Assembly: GCA_041725935.1 (NCBI GenBank)
Contig: JBGRQD010000013.1
Coordinates: 57,741 to 121,740 of the forward strand
Length of the DNA stretch: 64,000 nt
Source of the DNA: Marivita sp041725935
Lineage (GTDB): Bacteria; Pseudomonadota; Alphaproteobacteria; Rhodobacterales; Rhodobacteraceae
Direction of reading: 5' to 3'
A model generated the notes under the pieces. The model searched no databases, was not told the origin of the DNA, and saw nothing but the letters and a program-made list of their open reading frames with translations. A program made the position numbers and the translations under genes. This document shows positions 6,917-15,609 of this stretch, in pieces (the first letter of the stretch is position 1; the number at the start of each line of letters is the position of its first letter).

Positions 6917-9890
6917 TGCACCGCTGGCAGGTGCCGGGATGCTGATGCGTCCCGACATCCGGCAGGATCTTCCAGCAGCGCTGGCACTTCTCGCCGTCGG
7001 CCTTTTCGAAGACCACACCAACACCCGCAACTTCTGGCAAGCGGAACGCCTCGGCCGGGGCCGGATCGCCGGTCAGGCTGATCGCGGATGTGATGCAGAG
7101 GTCGTCGAAATTCACTGATTTCAGCGCCTCCAGCATCTCGGCATCGTCGATATGCACCACCGGTGCCGCTTCGAGAGAGGCACCGATCACCTTGTCGGTA
7201 CGCTGCACCTCCAGAGCCGCTGTCACAGCCCGACGCGCGCGGCGCACCTTGGCCCATTTCGCAGCAAGCGCCTCGTCTTTCCACGAGGCAGGCGTTTCCG
7301 GGATGTCCTGAAGGTGGATCGAGCTGTCCTCGCCGGGGAAGCGGTCGAGCCAGACATCCTCCATCGTGAAGACCAGCACCGGGGCCAGCCACGTGGTCAG
7401 GCGGTGGAACAGGATGTCCATCACCGTCCGCGCGGCGCGGCGGCGCGCTGTGTCGCCGTCGCAATACAAAACGTCCTTGCGCACGTCGAAATAGAAGGCC
7501 GACAGTTCCACGGTGCAGAAGTTGAACAACTGCTGGAACACCCCCTGGAAGTCGTAGGAGTCGTAGCCATTGCGAACGACCTCATCCAGCTCCGCGAGGC
7601 GGTGCAGAACATAGCGCTCCAACTCGGGCATGTCGGCAGGGTCAACCCGATCCGCTTCCTCGAAATGCGACAGCGCGCCCAACAGGAACCGCATCGTGTT
7701 GCGCAGGCGACGGTAGCTGTCGGCGACACCTTTCAGGATTTCCGGCCCGATGCGTAGGTCGGCGGTGTAATCCGCCTGTGCCACCCAAAGCCGCAGGATA
7801 TCGGCTCCGTACTGCTTGGTCACGTCCTCGGGCGCCACGGTGTTGCCCAACGATTTGGACATCTTGTTGCCCTTCTCGTCGAGCGTGAACCCGTGGGTCA
7901 GCACGCCGCGATAGGGCGCACGGCCCTGCGTGCCGCAGGACTGGAGCATCGAGGAATGGAACCAGCCCCGGTGCTGGTCGGTGCCTTCGAGATAGAGATC
8001 GGCCAGACCGTCCTCGGACCCGTCCTCGCGGTCGCGCAGCACAAAGGCATGGGTCGATCCTGAATCGAACCACACGTCGAGGATGTCGAACACCTGTTCC
8101 CATTCACTGGGATCGTAGTCGTTGCCAAGGAACCGCTCCTTGGCGCCGGGCTTGTACCACGCATCAGCGCCTTCGGCCTCGAACGCGTCCAGCACGCGGG
8201 CATTCACAGTCTCGTCCCGCAACAGGTAATCGCTGTCTGTGGGCATCGCGCCTTTCTTGACGAAACAGGTCAGGGGTACACCCCATGCACGCTGGCGCGA
8301 CAGAACCCAGTCGGGCCGCGCTTCGATCATCGAATACAGCCGGTTGCGCCCGGTTTGCGGCGTCCATTTCACGAGTTGGTCGATGGAGGTCAGCGCCCGC
8401 TGCCGGATCGTCGTTCCGTAATCATCCTGACCGTCGCCCACGGGCCGGTCGATGGCAGCGAACCATTGCGGCGTGTTGCGGAAGATCACCGGGGCCTTGG
8501 AGCGCCAGCTGTGCGGATAGCTGTGCTTGATCTTGCCGCGCGCCAGCAGGCCGCCGGTCTCGATCAGCTTGTTGATCACGGCGGTGTTGGCGTTGCCCTC
8601 CTTGCCCTTGCGGTCAAGGATGTAGGTGCCGCCAAAGAAGGGCAGATCGGCCCGGAAGCCGCCATCGTCTATCACGTTGTAGGTGATGACCTGCTCCAGC
8701 ATGCCGAGGTCGCGGTACAGCTCGTATTCCTCCATCCCGTGCGACGGCGCGCAATGGACAAAGCCGGTGCCTTCGTCTTCGGTCACGAAATCGGCGGCCC
8801 GGAAATCGCGCGGGTCGTCCCATTCGCCGTTGCCGCCATCGGCACCGGCCAGCGGATGTGCCAGCGTCATCGCGGCAAGCTGATGCGAGGACACGTCAGA
8901 CAGGCGGCGATACATGCCCTCGTCCAACCGCGCCCGGCGCATCACCTCGCCAGCCAGCTTGTCGGCAAGGATGTAACGGTCGCCGATGCGCGCCCAGCAT
9001 TCCTCGGGGCGGCCAGTGATTTCGTAGAGGCCGTAGGAGATGTCATCACCAAACACCACCGCCTTGTTCGAGGGAATGGTCCAGGGCGTTGTCGTCCAGA
9101 TCACCACGTAAGCGCCCATGAAGGTGCTGCGCATCTTTTCCACCGTGCGGATCACATCGGCGCGTGCATCAACGCTTTCCTCTTCGCCCGCCCGGTCCAT
9201 GTCCGGCATGTCGAAATCGGTGACGCGGAACTTGACCCAGATCGTGTGGCTTTCCTTGTCGTGGTACTCGACCTCGGCCTCTGCCAGCGCGGTCTTTTCC
9301 ACCGGCGACCACATCACGGGTTTGGAACCCTGGTACAATGTCCCGGTCATGAGGAACTTCTGGAACTCCTCCGCGATGATCCGCTCTGCGCGGTAATCCA
9401 TCGTCAGGTAGGGTTTGTCCCATGTGCCGGTGATGCCAAGGCGCTTGAACTCGTCGCGCTGGATGTCGATCCAGCCTTCGGCGAACTTGCGGCATTCCTG
9501 ACGGAAATCGACGACATCCACTTCGTCCTTGTTCTTGCCCTTGGCGCGATACTGTTCCTCGATCTTCCATTCGATGGGCAGGCCGTGGCAATCCCAGCCG
9601 GGGATGTAGCGCGCGTCGCGGCCCATCATCTGCTGGGAGCGCACCACCATGTCCTTGAGGATCTTGTTGAGCGCGTGACCGATATGCAGGTGGCCGTTCG
9701 CATAGGGCGGGCCGTCATGGAGTGTGAAGGGCTTGCGACCCTCGGCCTTTTCGCGCAGCCGGTCGTAGATGCCCATCTTCGCCCATTTGTCGAGCCATGC
9801 CGGCTCGCGGGTCGGCAGGCCCGCACGCATCGGGAAATCGGTTTTGGGCAGGTTCAGCGTGTCTTTGTATTCAGGTGTTTCGGCGCACAT
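6900..9890 (-). CDS. ileS: Isoleucyl-tRNA synthetase
   Basis: Charges tRNA-Ile with isoleucine in the cytosol and edits misactivated valine. The 996-aa length is normal for bacterial IleRS. The class I HIGH motif appears as HLHIGH (about residues 68-73), the CP1 editing domain fills the middle (for example TPWTIPSNKAV), and the second catalytic loop is GNKMSKSLGN (about residues 650-660). A C-terminal zinc-finger pair (CQRCW and CQRC) closes the protein, as in the IleS form of most Gram-negatives. The following DUF3253 and ogt genes overlap and are likely part of the same transcript. Confidence 0.97.
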   Translation of the reverse strand: MCAETPEYKDTLNLPKTDFPMRAGLPTREPAWLDKWAKMGIYDRLREKAEGRKPFTLHDGPPYANGHLHIGHALNKILKDMVVRSQQMMGRDARYIPGWDCHGLPIEWKIEEQYRAKGKNKDEVDVVDFRQECRKFAEGWIDIQRDEFKRLGITGTWDKPYLTMDYRAERIIAEEFQKFLMTGTLYQGSKPVMWSPVEKTALAEAEVEYHDKESHTIWVKFRVTDFDMPDMDRAGEEESVDARADVIRTVEKMRSTFMGAYVVIWTTTPWTIPSNKAVVFGDDISYGLYEITGRPEECWARIGDRYILADKLAGEVMRRARLDEGMYRRLSDVSSHQLAAMTLAHPLAGADGGNGEWDDPRDFRAADFVTEDEGTGFVHCAPSHGMEEYELYRDLGMLEQVITYNVIDDGGFRADLPFFGGTYILDRKGKEGNANTAVINKLIETGGLLARGKIKHSYPHSWRSKAPVIFRNTPQWFAAIDRPVGDGQDDYGTTIRQRALTSIDQLVKWTPQTGRNRLYSMIEARPDWVLSRQRAWGVPLTCFVKKGAMPTDSDYLLRDETVNARVLDAFEAEGADAWYKPGAKERFLGNDYDPSEWEQVFDILDVWFDSGSTHAFVLRDREDGSEDGLADLYLEGTDQHRGWFHSSMLQSCGTQGRAPYRGVLTHGFTLDEKGNKMSKSLGNTVAPEDVTKQYGADILRLWVAQADYTADLRIGPEILKGVADSYRRLRNTMRFLLGALSHFEEADRVDPADMPELERYVLHRLAELDEVVRNGYDSYDFQGVFQQLFNFCTVELSAFYFDVRKDVLYCDGDTARRRAARTVMDILFHRLTTWLAPVLVFTMEDVWLDRFPGEDSSIHLQDIPETPASWKDEALAAKWAKVRRARRAVTAALEVQRTDKVIGASLEAAPVVHIDDAEMLEALKSVNFDDLCITSAISLTGDPAPAEAFRLPEVAGVGVVFEKADGEKCQRCWKILPDVGTHQHPGTCQRCNDALG

Positions 9891-10070
9891 TTGGGGCGTC
9901 CTCGGAAATTCGGATCAGGGAGGTGTGAGAGGAGCGGCGCGGGTGTCCCATACGCCTTGTCCCGGCGGCTCGTGTCGTCAGAGCGCCGGGCATGTAATTC
10001 GAAGGATGATCGCGATGCGGTGCGTCATGCGGCGCGTTATAGGAGCGACGGGCTGCGACGTCCAGACGGA

Positions 10071-10793
10071 TCACAGGTTGAACAGCGTTCCCACGAAATA
10101 GGCAATCGCCGCAGCGGTGCCGCCGATCAGCAGGGTCTCCAAGCCCGACCGCCACCACGGCGCCAGTGACCACCTGGATTTGTATGCCCCGATGCCAAAG
10201 AACGTGGCCAGCGTCAGGATTGTCGATATGCGGAACGCGTCCTCAAGTCCCAGCAGGAACGGCAAAAGCGGGATCATACCCGCGGCAAGAAAGGCCGCAA
10301 ACGTGGCCCATGCCGCCCTGAGCGGGTGCGGATCGACCGAGGCCAGACCGTATTCGCCCTCGAGCATCATCTGCACCCATTGTTCGCGATTCTGCGAGAT
10401 TTGTTCGACCGCACCATCCAGTGCGTCGCCCGACAGGCCCTTGCGGCGCAGAATCTCGCGCAGCTCGCGCTTTTCGCCCTCGGGGTATTTGCGGATATGG
10501 CGTTCTTCGATCTGGCGAAGGCGGTTCGTGTCATCAAGCTCGGCCTTGGTGCCGGAATAATTTCCGGCGGCCATGGAGAAGCCATCTGCCAGCACATTGG
10601 CGATGCCAAGCGCGATGATGACCCAAGGGGACAGGCCTGCACCCGCAACGCCTGCGACGATTGCGAAGGTCGTCACCGATCCGTCGATGGCACCATAGAC
10701 GGTGTCGCGCAGATAACCGCGCCCGGCGGGGGCGTTGATGCGGGTTTCGATTTCAGCCTGGCTGTGGCCGTGATCGCCGGGGTGGTGGTCCAT
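10071..10793 (-). CDS. VIT/CCC1-family membrane transporter
   Basis: About 240-aa inner-membrane protein of the VIT1/CCC1 family, whose characterised members move Fe2+ or Mn2+. The first helix region YLRDTVYGAIDGSVTTFAIV (about residues 27-46) is the family signature with the conserved Asp and Thr. Then come LGIANVLADGFSMAAGNY, a cytoplasmic helical segment rich in Glu and Arg (about residues 85-150, RQIEERHIRKYPEGEKREL), which is the metal-binding helix region of VIT proteins, and three more membrane helices. A His-rich start (MDHHPGDHGH) may also bind metal. The ATG at 10793 is preferred over a TTG eight codons upstream; neither has a clear Shine-Dalgarno. Substrate is not shown by the sequence. 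Confidence 0.85.
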   Translation of the reverse strand: MDHHPGDHGHSQAEIETRINAPAGRGYLRDTVYGAIDGSVTTFAIVAGVAGAGLSPWVIIALGIANVLADGFSMAAGNYSGTKAELDDTNRLRQIEERHIRKYPEGEKRELREILRRKGLSGDALDGAVEQISQNREQWVQMMLEGEYGLASVDPHPLRAAWATFAAFLAAGMIPLLPFLLGLEDAFRISTILTLATFFGIGAYKSRWSLAPWWRSGLETLLIGGTAAAIAYFVGTLFNL

Positions 10794-10850
10794 AGTGCGC
10801 AGAATGTGGCAGCCCAAGCGCAGCCGCCATGCGCTGGATCAAATAGGGGC

Positions 10851-11858
10851 TCAGCGGGCTTTGGTGGCGATCAGGCCAGAAAGCGCGGTCTTGACGATGG
10901 ACCGGACCGACGGGCGTTTGCCAGCGGCAAAGGGCAGGGGGCGGCAGACCTCGATCGCGGCGACGCCCACGCGGGCGGTCAGCGCTCCATTGACGAGCCC
11001 CTCGCCAAATCGCCGCGACAGCTTGCCGATGATGCTGCCGCCAAGGATCGGCTCGATCATGTCGTCACCCACCGCCACTGCACCGGTGGCCACCAGATGC
11101 GACAGCACAGCACGGGTCAAACGCCAGCTTCCCAGCGTGCCGGAGCGGCCGCCATAGATTTCGGCGATGCGACGGATCATGCGGATGTTCGATCCAAGAG
11201 CCGCCACCACATCGGCCAGCGCCAGCGGCACCAACGCGGTGACCGTGGCGACCTGCCGCGCGGCGGCCTCGACCTCGCGCCGGGCTGCGGCATCGAGTGG
11301 GCCGAGCAATTCGTGATCTGCCAGCGCGATCAGGGCGGAGGCGTCGAACATGTCCGCCTCTCGGTCCTTCAGGCGGTCACGTCCCCATTTCGTGTCATCG
11401 CGGGCGGCGTAGAGCTTGGTCAGGTCTTTCACCACTGTGCGGGCGGCGGTCAGGTCTTCGCCGGCAAGCGCTGCATCGGCGGCGTGCTGGATGCGGTCGA
11501 TCCGGCCCAGACGGGCAAAGGCCGACAGCTCCTTGACCACGATCATCAGGACAACCAGCAGGAACGCCGCGAACAGCGCTGCAACCGCGTAGCCGAGATA
11601 GAGGTTCTGGCTCACCAGATCGGTTACGAAATTCCACGCAGCAACCGAGGCTACGGTGGTGATCAACAGCACCAGAAGTGACCAGAACCAGCGCGCCAGC
11701 CGCGAGACCGGGCGCGCGGCGAGGGCGGCTGCGGTCATCATTGCCTGTCCCCGCGGCGCGGGTTCCAGCGTATCGGGCACGGGTGGTGCCTCTGCCGGGG
11801 TGGGGGCCGGGGTGTCGTCGTCCAGATCGAACAGGACCGGGCCTTTGGACTTGGTCAT
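10851..11858 (-). CDS. YcjF family membrane protein (TIGR01620/DUF697)
   Basis: 335-aa inner-membrane protein of the YcjF/DUF697 family, function unknown but regularly paired with YcjX. A Pro-rich cytoplasmic leader is followed by two adjacent membrane helices (about residues 60-110, SLLVLLITTVASVAAWNFV and LGYAVAALFAAFLLVVLMIV). The C-terminal half carries the DUF697 region (TALVPLALADVVAALGSNIRM). The ATG at 11858 is chosen because it forms an ATGA overlap with the upstream acetyltransferase gene and has AAAGGA seven bases before it; a GTG six codons earlier would start inside that gene's end. It is third in ycjX-GNAT-ycjF. In enterobacteria the pair is stress-induced; that role is inferred here. 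Confidence 0.85.
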   Translation of the reverse strand: MTKSKGPVLFDLDDDTPAPTPAEAPPVPDTLEPAPRGQAMMTAAALAARPVSRLARWFWSLLVLLITTVASVAAWNFVTDLVSQNLYLGYAVAALFAAFLLVVLMIVVKELSAFARLGRIDRIQHAADAALAGEDLTAARTVVKDLTKLYAARDDTKWGRDRLKDREADMFDASALIALADHELLGPLDAAARREVEAAARQVATVTALVPLALADVVAALGSNIRMIRRIAEIYGGRSGTLGSWRLTRAVLSHLVATGAVAVGDDMIEPILGGSIIGKLSRRFGEGLVNGALTARVGVAAIEVCRPLPFAAGKRPSVRSIVKTALSGLIATKAR

Positions 11859-12292
11859 GGCTGTGTCCTTTGCCACTGGTAGCGGATGTCTGGCAGGCCT
11901 TCGTCATTGCCCGCGCCATCGGTGCGGTCCGCTTCGGTGAAACCGTGCCGTTCGTAAAACGCTTGCGCGCGGGTGTTTGCCTGAAAGGTCCAGAGCGTCA
12001 GGTGATCGTGGTGCTGCATCGCGTCGGTCAAAAGGCGCGTTCCGATCCCCTGACCGCGCGCGTCGGGGGCGACGTAAAGCGCGTGAATGTCGTCCTTGTC
12101 GCGCGCCAGAAAGCCGGTGATTGTCTCGCTTTCGGAAACAGTGACCCAGCCTCGTTTCACCATCATGTCGGCATGCGCGATGTCCTCGGCGCGGGTGTGA
12201 ATGCGCGGCATCCACGGGGTCTCGTCGATCCACGCCGACAGGATCGCACCGACGCGGCCCGCATCGAGTGGAGTGGCAGGGCGCAACCGCAT
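11855..12292 (-). CDS. GNAT family N-acetyltransferase
   Basis: 145-aa single-domain GNAT protein, expected to transfer acetyl from acetyl-CoA to an unknown amine. It begins MRLRPATPLDAGRVGAI, has LYVAPDARGQGIGTRLL for the acetyl-CoA phosphate-binding loop (about residues 75-90), and ends with AQAFYERHGFTEADR, the usual last motif of the fold. The start is fixed by an ATGA overlap with the ycjX stop; upstream in-frame sequence belongs to ycjX. It is sandwiched between ycjX and ycjF with 4-bp overlaps on both sides, so it is coupled to them. Confidence 0.87.
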   Translation of the reverse strand: MRLRPATPLDAGRVGAILSAWIDETPWMPRIHTRAEDIAHADMMVKRGWVTVSESETITGFLARDKDDIHALYVAPDARGQGIGTRLLTDAMQHHDHLTLWTFQANTRAQAFYERHGFTEADRTDGAGNDEGLPDIRYQWQRTQP

Positions 12293-13707
12293 CACAACCG
12301 ATCCCCGATCAGGAACTGTGCCGCGCGATCCAGCCGGATATGCGGCGGGCCTTCTCCGGGTTTCAGGCTGAGTTGTGCGGGAGCGAACCGCATGATCTGG
12401 TAGTCCTGATCGAGCCATTTTTCCGCACCGTCGCGGGCTGGACCAAGCAGATGCGATGGGTCCTGCGGCAACTCGCCGGGATAGAAGGCCGCCTGTTTGC
12501 CGCTGTCGAGCAAGGTGCCGCGCACGCAGGCCAATTCGCTTCCCTGATGCGGGCGCATCTCTTCGACCGTGGCGCGCAAGGACGCGATAGACATGGCGCT
12601 GGTCTTGGCCCCGGCGAATTGTGCGCGGTCGCGGGCATCGCGGGTCAGCGCCTCCATGATCGCGGTCAGGCGAGCGTGCTGCGTGTGGTGCAGGTGGTCG
12701 GCCTTGGTCGCTGCGAACAGGATTTTTTCGACCCGTTTCCCCAGGAGAAGCTGGGACAGAAACGCGTTCTGGCCGGGGCGGAAGGCACCCAGAATGTCTG
12801 CCATCGCCTGTCGCATGTCCTCGACCGCCTGCGGGCCCGCGTGGATTGCCCCCAGCGCATCGACCAGCACGACCTGACGGTCGATCTTGGCGAAATGATC
12901 GCGGAAGAAGGGTTTTACGACCTGAGATTTGTAGGCCTCGAAGCGGCGCTCCATCTCGCGGGCCAGCGATTTGCGCGGCGGGTTCGGCGCTGGCGGCAGG
13001 GGCGCAAAAGTGAGGACCGGACTGCCCGCCAGATCACCGGGCAGAAGGAAGCGCCCCGGCGTGCAATCCGAGAACCCGGCCTGCCGCGCGGCGGTCAGGT
13101 AGGCGGTGAAGCTTGCCGCGAGTTTCTGCGCACGCGGCTCTTCAAGCTGTGCGGTCGCGTCTTCGGCGCGGGCCTGTTCGAGATAGGTTTGAGCGGTGTC
13201 GCGGGTGGCGATCCGCTTAAGGGTTTCTTCAGACCATTGGGCATAGGTTTTCTCGAGTAAGCCAAGATCAAGCAACCACTCACCGGGATAATCAACAATG
13301 TCGAGATGTATGGTTCGCGGGCCCTGAAGCCCCGACAAAAGCCCCGCCGGGCGCACCTTGAGCGACAGGCGCAACTCGCTGATCGTTCGGGTGCTGTCGG
13401 GCCAGTGCGGCGCACGGGCGGTCAGGTCCCCCAGGTGCGATTCGTAGTCAAAGCGCGGCAGTGTATCGTCGGGCTGTGGCTGCAGGAATGCCGACAGAAT
13501 GCGACCCTCACCCTGCGCCAGCAGGCCGGGCATCCGCCCGCGATCCATCAGGTTTGCCACCAGAGAAGTGATGAACATCGTCTTGCCAGATCGCGCCAGC
13601 CCCGTGACACCAAGCCGGATCACAGGCTCAAAGAACGCCCCCGACACGGTGTCGGAGACGTTCTCGAAGCCACGGGTCAGAGTGTCTGCAATGGTGGAAA
13701 TGACCAA
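12292..13707 (-). CDS. YcjX family P-loop protein
   Basis: 471-aa YcjX-like ATP/GTP-binding protein (DUF463). The P-loop is GVTGLARSGKTMFITSLVANL (G-x-x-x-x-GKT; about residues 33-53). Other family features are DIVDYPGEWLLDL (about residues 145-157), the VVLVDALGAIHAG Walker-B-like segment and ATKADH (NKxD-like specificity motif). The start is TTG at 13707, with GAGG six bases upstream; no better ATG precedes the P-loop. It heads the overlapping cluster ycjX-GNAT-ycjF and is divergent from truA. Function is unknown, with membrane-stress association reported for the family. Confidence 0.88.
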   Translation of the reverse strand: MVISTIADTLTRGFENVSDTVSGAFFEPVIRLGVTGLARSGKTMFITSLVANLMDRGRMPGLLAQGEGRILSAFLQPQPDDTLPRFDYESHLGDLTARAPHWPDSTRTISELRLSLKVRPAGLLSGLQGPRTIHLDIVDYPGEWLLDLGLLEKTYAQWSEETLKRIATRDTAQTYLEQARAEDATAQLEEPRAQKLAASFTAYLTAARQAGFSDCTPGRFLLPGDLAGSPVLTFAPLPPAPNPPRKSLAREMERRFEAYKSQVVKPFFRDHFAKIDRQVVLVDALGAIHAGPQAVEDMRQAMADILGAFRPGQNAFLSQLLLGKRVEKILFAATKADHLHHTQHARLTAIMEALTRDARDRAQFAGAKTSAMSIASLRATVEEMRPHQGSELACVRGTLLDSGKQAAFYPGELPQDPSHLLGPARDGAEKWLDQDYQIMRFAPAQLSLKPGEGPPHIRLDRAAQFLIGDRL

Positions 13708-13818
13708 GAGGGGCCTCGTTTCATTGTGTTGACCCCACAGATAAAGGCGGGGGGCCGCAGATACCAGTGCAGCGCAAGGGGGATTGTTCCGCGCAAATCG
13801 TCAGGCTAAGCGGAGCGT

Positions 13819-14589
13819 ATGCCCAGATATGCCCTCAAAGTCGAATATGATGGCGCGCCTTTTGCCGGTTGGCAAAGGCAGGCGGATCAACCGTCCGTGC
13901 AAGGCGCGATCGAGGCAGCCTTGGCGCGATTGGAACCCGGTGAGCATACGATTGCCGCCGCGGGACGTACGGATGCGGGAGTTCACGCGCGCGGCCAGGT
14001 CTGTCATTGCGACTTGAGCAAGGATTGGTCGCCATTCCGGCTGTCAGAGGCGTTGAATTACCATCTCAAGCCTTTGCCGGTGGCGATTGTGGACGCGGCA
14101 GAGGTCGAGGGCGACTGGCACGCACGGTTTTCGGCGACCGAACGGCGGTACCTCTTCCGGCTGGTGTCACGGCGGGCACCCTTGACGCTGGAGGCGGGAC
14201 AGGTCTGGCAGGTGAAGCACGATCTGGATCTGGCGCCGATGCAGGACGCGGCGCAGCATCTCGTAGGTTTGCACGATTTCACCACGTTCCGGTCGACCAT
14301 GTGCCAGGCGGCCTCTCCGGTGAAAACGCTGGACGCGCTGCACATCACGCAGGTCGAGACCGATTGGGGCATGGAATATCAATTCCGTCTGCGCGCACGA
14401 TCCTTCCTGCACAACCAGGTGCGTAGTTTCGTCGGCACGCTGGAGCGGGTGGGTGCGGGCGCATGGAGCGCGGAGGATGTGCGAGATGCGCTCGAGGCGC
14501 GTGATCGGGCCGCCTGTGGTCCGGTCAGTCCGCCGCAGGGCTTGTACCTGACGGGTGTCGGATATCCGGACGATCCGTTTGTGGCATGA
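13819..14589 (+). CDS. truA: tRNA pseudouridine(38-40) synthase TruA
   Basis: Isomerises uridines 38-40 in the tRNA anticodon stem-loop. The 256-aa length is normal. It starts with YALKVEYDGAPFAGWQRQ, the TruA signature, and the catalytic Asp is in AAGRTDAGVHARGQV (about residue 54). The C-terminal half holds the usual FLHNQVRSFVGTLERVGAG (about residues 196-214) and GPVSPPQGLYLTGVGYP. The ATG follows a GCGGAG a few bases upstream. It is monocistronic and divergent from ycjX. Confidence 0.96.
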   Translation: MPRYALKVEYDGAPFAGWQRQADQPSVQGAIEAALARLEPGEHTIAAAGRTDAGVHARGQVCHCDLSKDWSPFRLSEALNYHLKPLPVAIVDAAEVEGDWHARFSATERRYLFRLVSRRAPLTLEAGQVWQVKHDLDLAPMQDAAQHLVGLHDFTTFRSTMCQAASPVKTLDALHITQVETDWGMEYQFRLRARSFLHNQVRSFVGTLERVGAGAWSAEDVRDALEARDRAACGPVSPPQGLYLTGVGYPDDPFVA

Positions 14590-14981
14590 GAGGATTTGCG
14601 CTGCGCCGTGGCGGATGCGCTGATGCATCCGGAGTTTCCGTCGACGGAACCTCCTGGGGCTCGGCACTCAACACAGCGGTTGGTTGATCGTAACGGCGGG
14701 ATAAGTTCAAACGGGGGAGGCGCACCGGCGGATGAATGAAGGCCACCTCGGATGCGGTCCGGCAGTTGGGAAAATCAGTTGCGTGGTCTGGTACCAAACG
14801 GTCCAAACGGGATGTTGGAGTGTCTCCCTTTCCGTAGGCTTCACATAGATTGAAACGCGCATCTGCCGTACGTAGTGACACGACTTAATCCGCGCCAGCC
14901 GTCGTACGCCGGAGATTTCTTTTCCTGAGCGAGTTGAGCACCATATTCTGGCGTGAATGATGCTTAACATGTAGCGATTAA
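14590..14981. other. Intergenic region without a recognisable gene
   Basis: Between truA and the next plus-strand operon. Long reading frames on the minus strand here look like shadows with poor protein character. No terminator with a T-run is evident after truA. A promoter for the operon beginning near 14982 or 15214 should lie in this gap, but I could not identify convincing -35 and -10 boxes. Confidence 0.4.
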
Positions 14982-15185
14982 ATGCCGAAACGAACCTCTC
15001 CAGACGACGCACGACACGTCGTGGACGCAAATGATCTTGAGGACATCGTGCAAGACAAACGGGCAGTCTGGCGTGCGACCGGCGCGAAAGCGCGACGCCG
15101 GCAGCGGCGATATCAGAAATTGATAATTTCAAATATCGACGTCGATGGATCAGAGGACGACGCCGTTGACCAGGGCACATCGTAA
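14982..15185 (+). CDS. Small hypothetical basic protein
   Basis: Possible 67-aa protein, with a charged N-terminal half (DDARHVVDANDLEDIVQDK), a very basic middle (KARRRQRRYQK) and an acidic tail. Codon third positions look like coding DNA and it lies 28 bp upstream of and in the same direction as the FolB-like gene, which supports a real gene at the head of that operon. Against it, there is no clear Shine-Dalgarno before the ATG and I recognise no family. Treat as tentative. Confidence 0.45.
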   Translation: MPKRTSPDDARHVVDANDLEDIVQDKRAVWRATGAKARRRQRRYQKLIISNIDVDGSEDDAVDQGTS

Positions 15186-15213
15186 CGAATTAGAGCTGTG
15201 AAAGAGGGTAGTC

Positions 15214-15609
15214 ATGCGTGCGACAGTAAACCTGCGGGACCTGGTGATCGAAACACAGATTGGAACATATGGGCCGGAGGACGTCGTTCCGCGTGCGCAT
15301 ATTCTTGACATGGTGCTGACGATCGACCCGGCCTTGGTTTTCATCGACCGTGATGGAATGGACCGCGTGTTCGACTACGATCCCCTCCTCCGCGATATCG
15401 ACGTGCTGGCCCGCGATGAGCACTATCATACTCAGGAGAGGTTGATGACGCGCATTGTACACGCGGCGGCGCGGTACTCGGAAATAACCGAGATTTCCGT
15501 CAGCTTATGCAAGACGCCCGTGCTGGATAACCGCGGTTACCTGGGCGTGACCCTGGTTGTGGATGCCGAGGACCTTGCGGTCTTGCGCCAGCAGAAAGTC
15601 GCTGCATGA
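15214..15609 (+). CDS. FolB-like (dihydroneopterin aldolase fold) protein
   Basis: 131-aa protein of the dihydroneopterin aldolase/epimerase fold. It follows the FolB pattern: a first strand NLRDLVIETQIGTYGPED, the middle FDYDPLLRDIDVL (like VDYxxL in FolB), the helix TQERLMTRIVHAAARYSEI and a final strand with CKTPVLDNRG in place of the usual HKPxAPI. The Lys that acts in FolB catalysis and an acidic residue in GPED are both present, but the loops diverge. AGAGGG lies just before the ATG. It overlaps the next, membrane-protein gene by 4 bp, and no folate genes are nearby, so a role outside folate synthesis is possible. Confidence 0.78.
   Translation: MRATVNLRDLVIETQIGTYGPEDVVPRAHILDMVLTIDPALVFIDRDGMDRVFDYDPLLRDIDVLARDEHYHTQERLMTRIVHAAARYSEITEISVSLCKTPVLDNRGYLGVTLVVDAEDLAVLRQQKVAA

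Noticed and set aside
8355..10169. 604-codon plus-strand reading frame opposite ileS
   Set aside because: It is the mirror of the ileS coding strand; GC-rich codon positions keep the opposite frame open. ileS has all family motifs.
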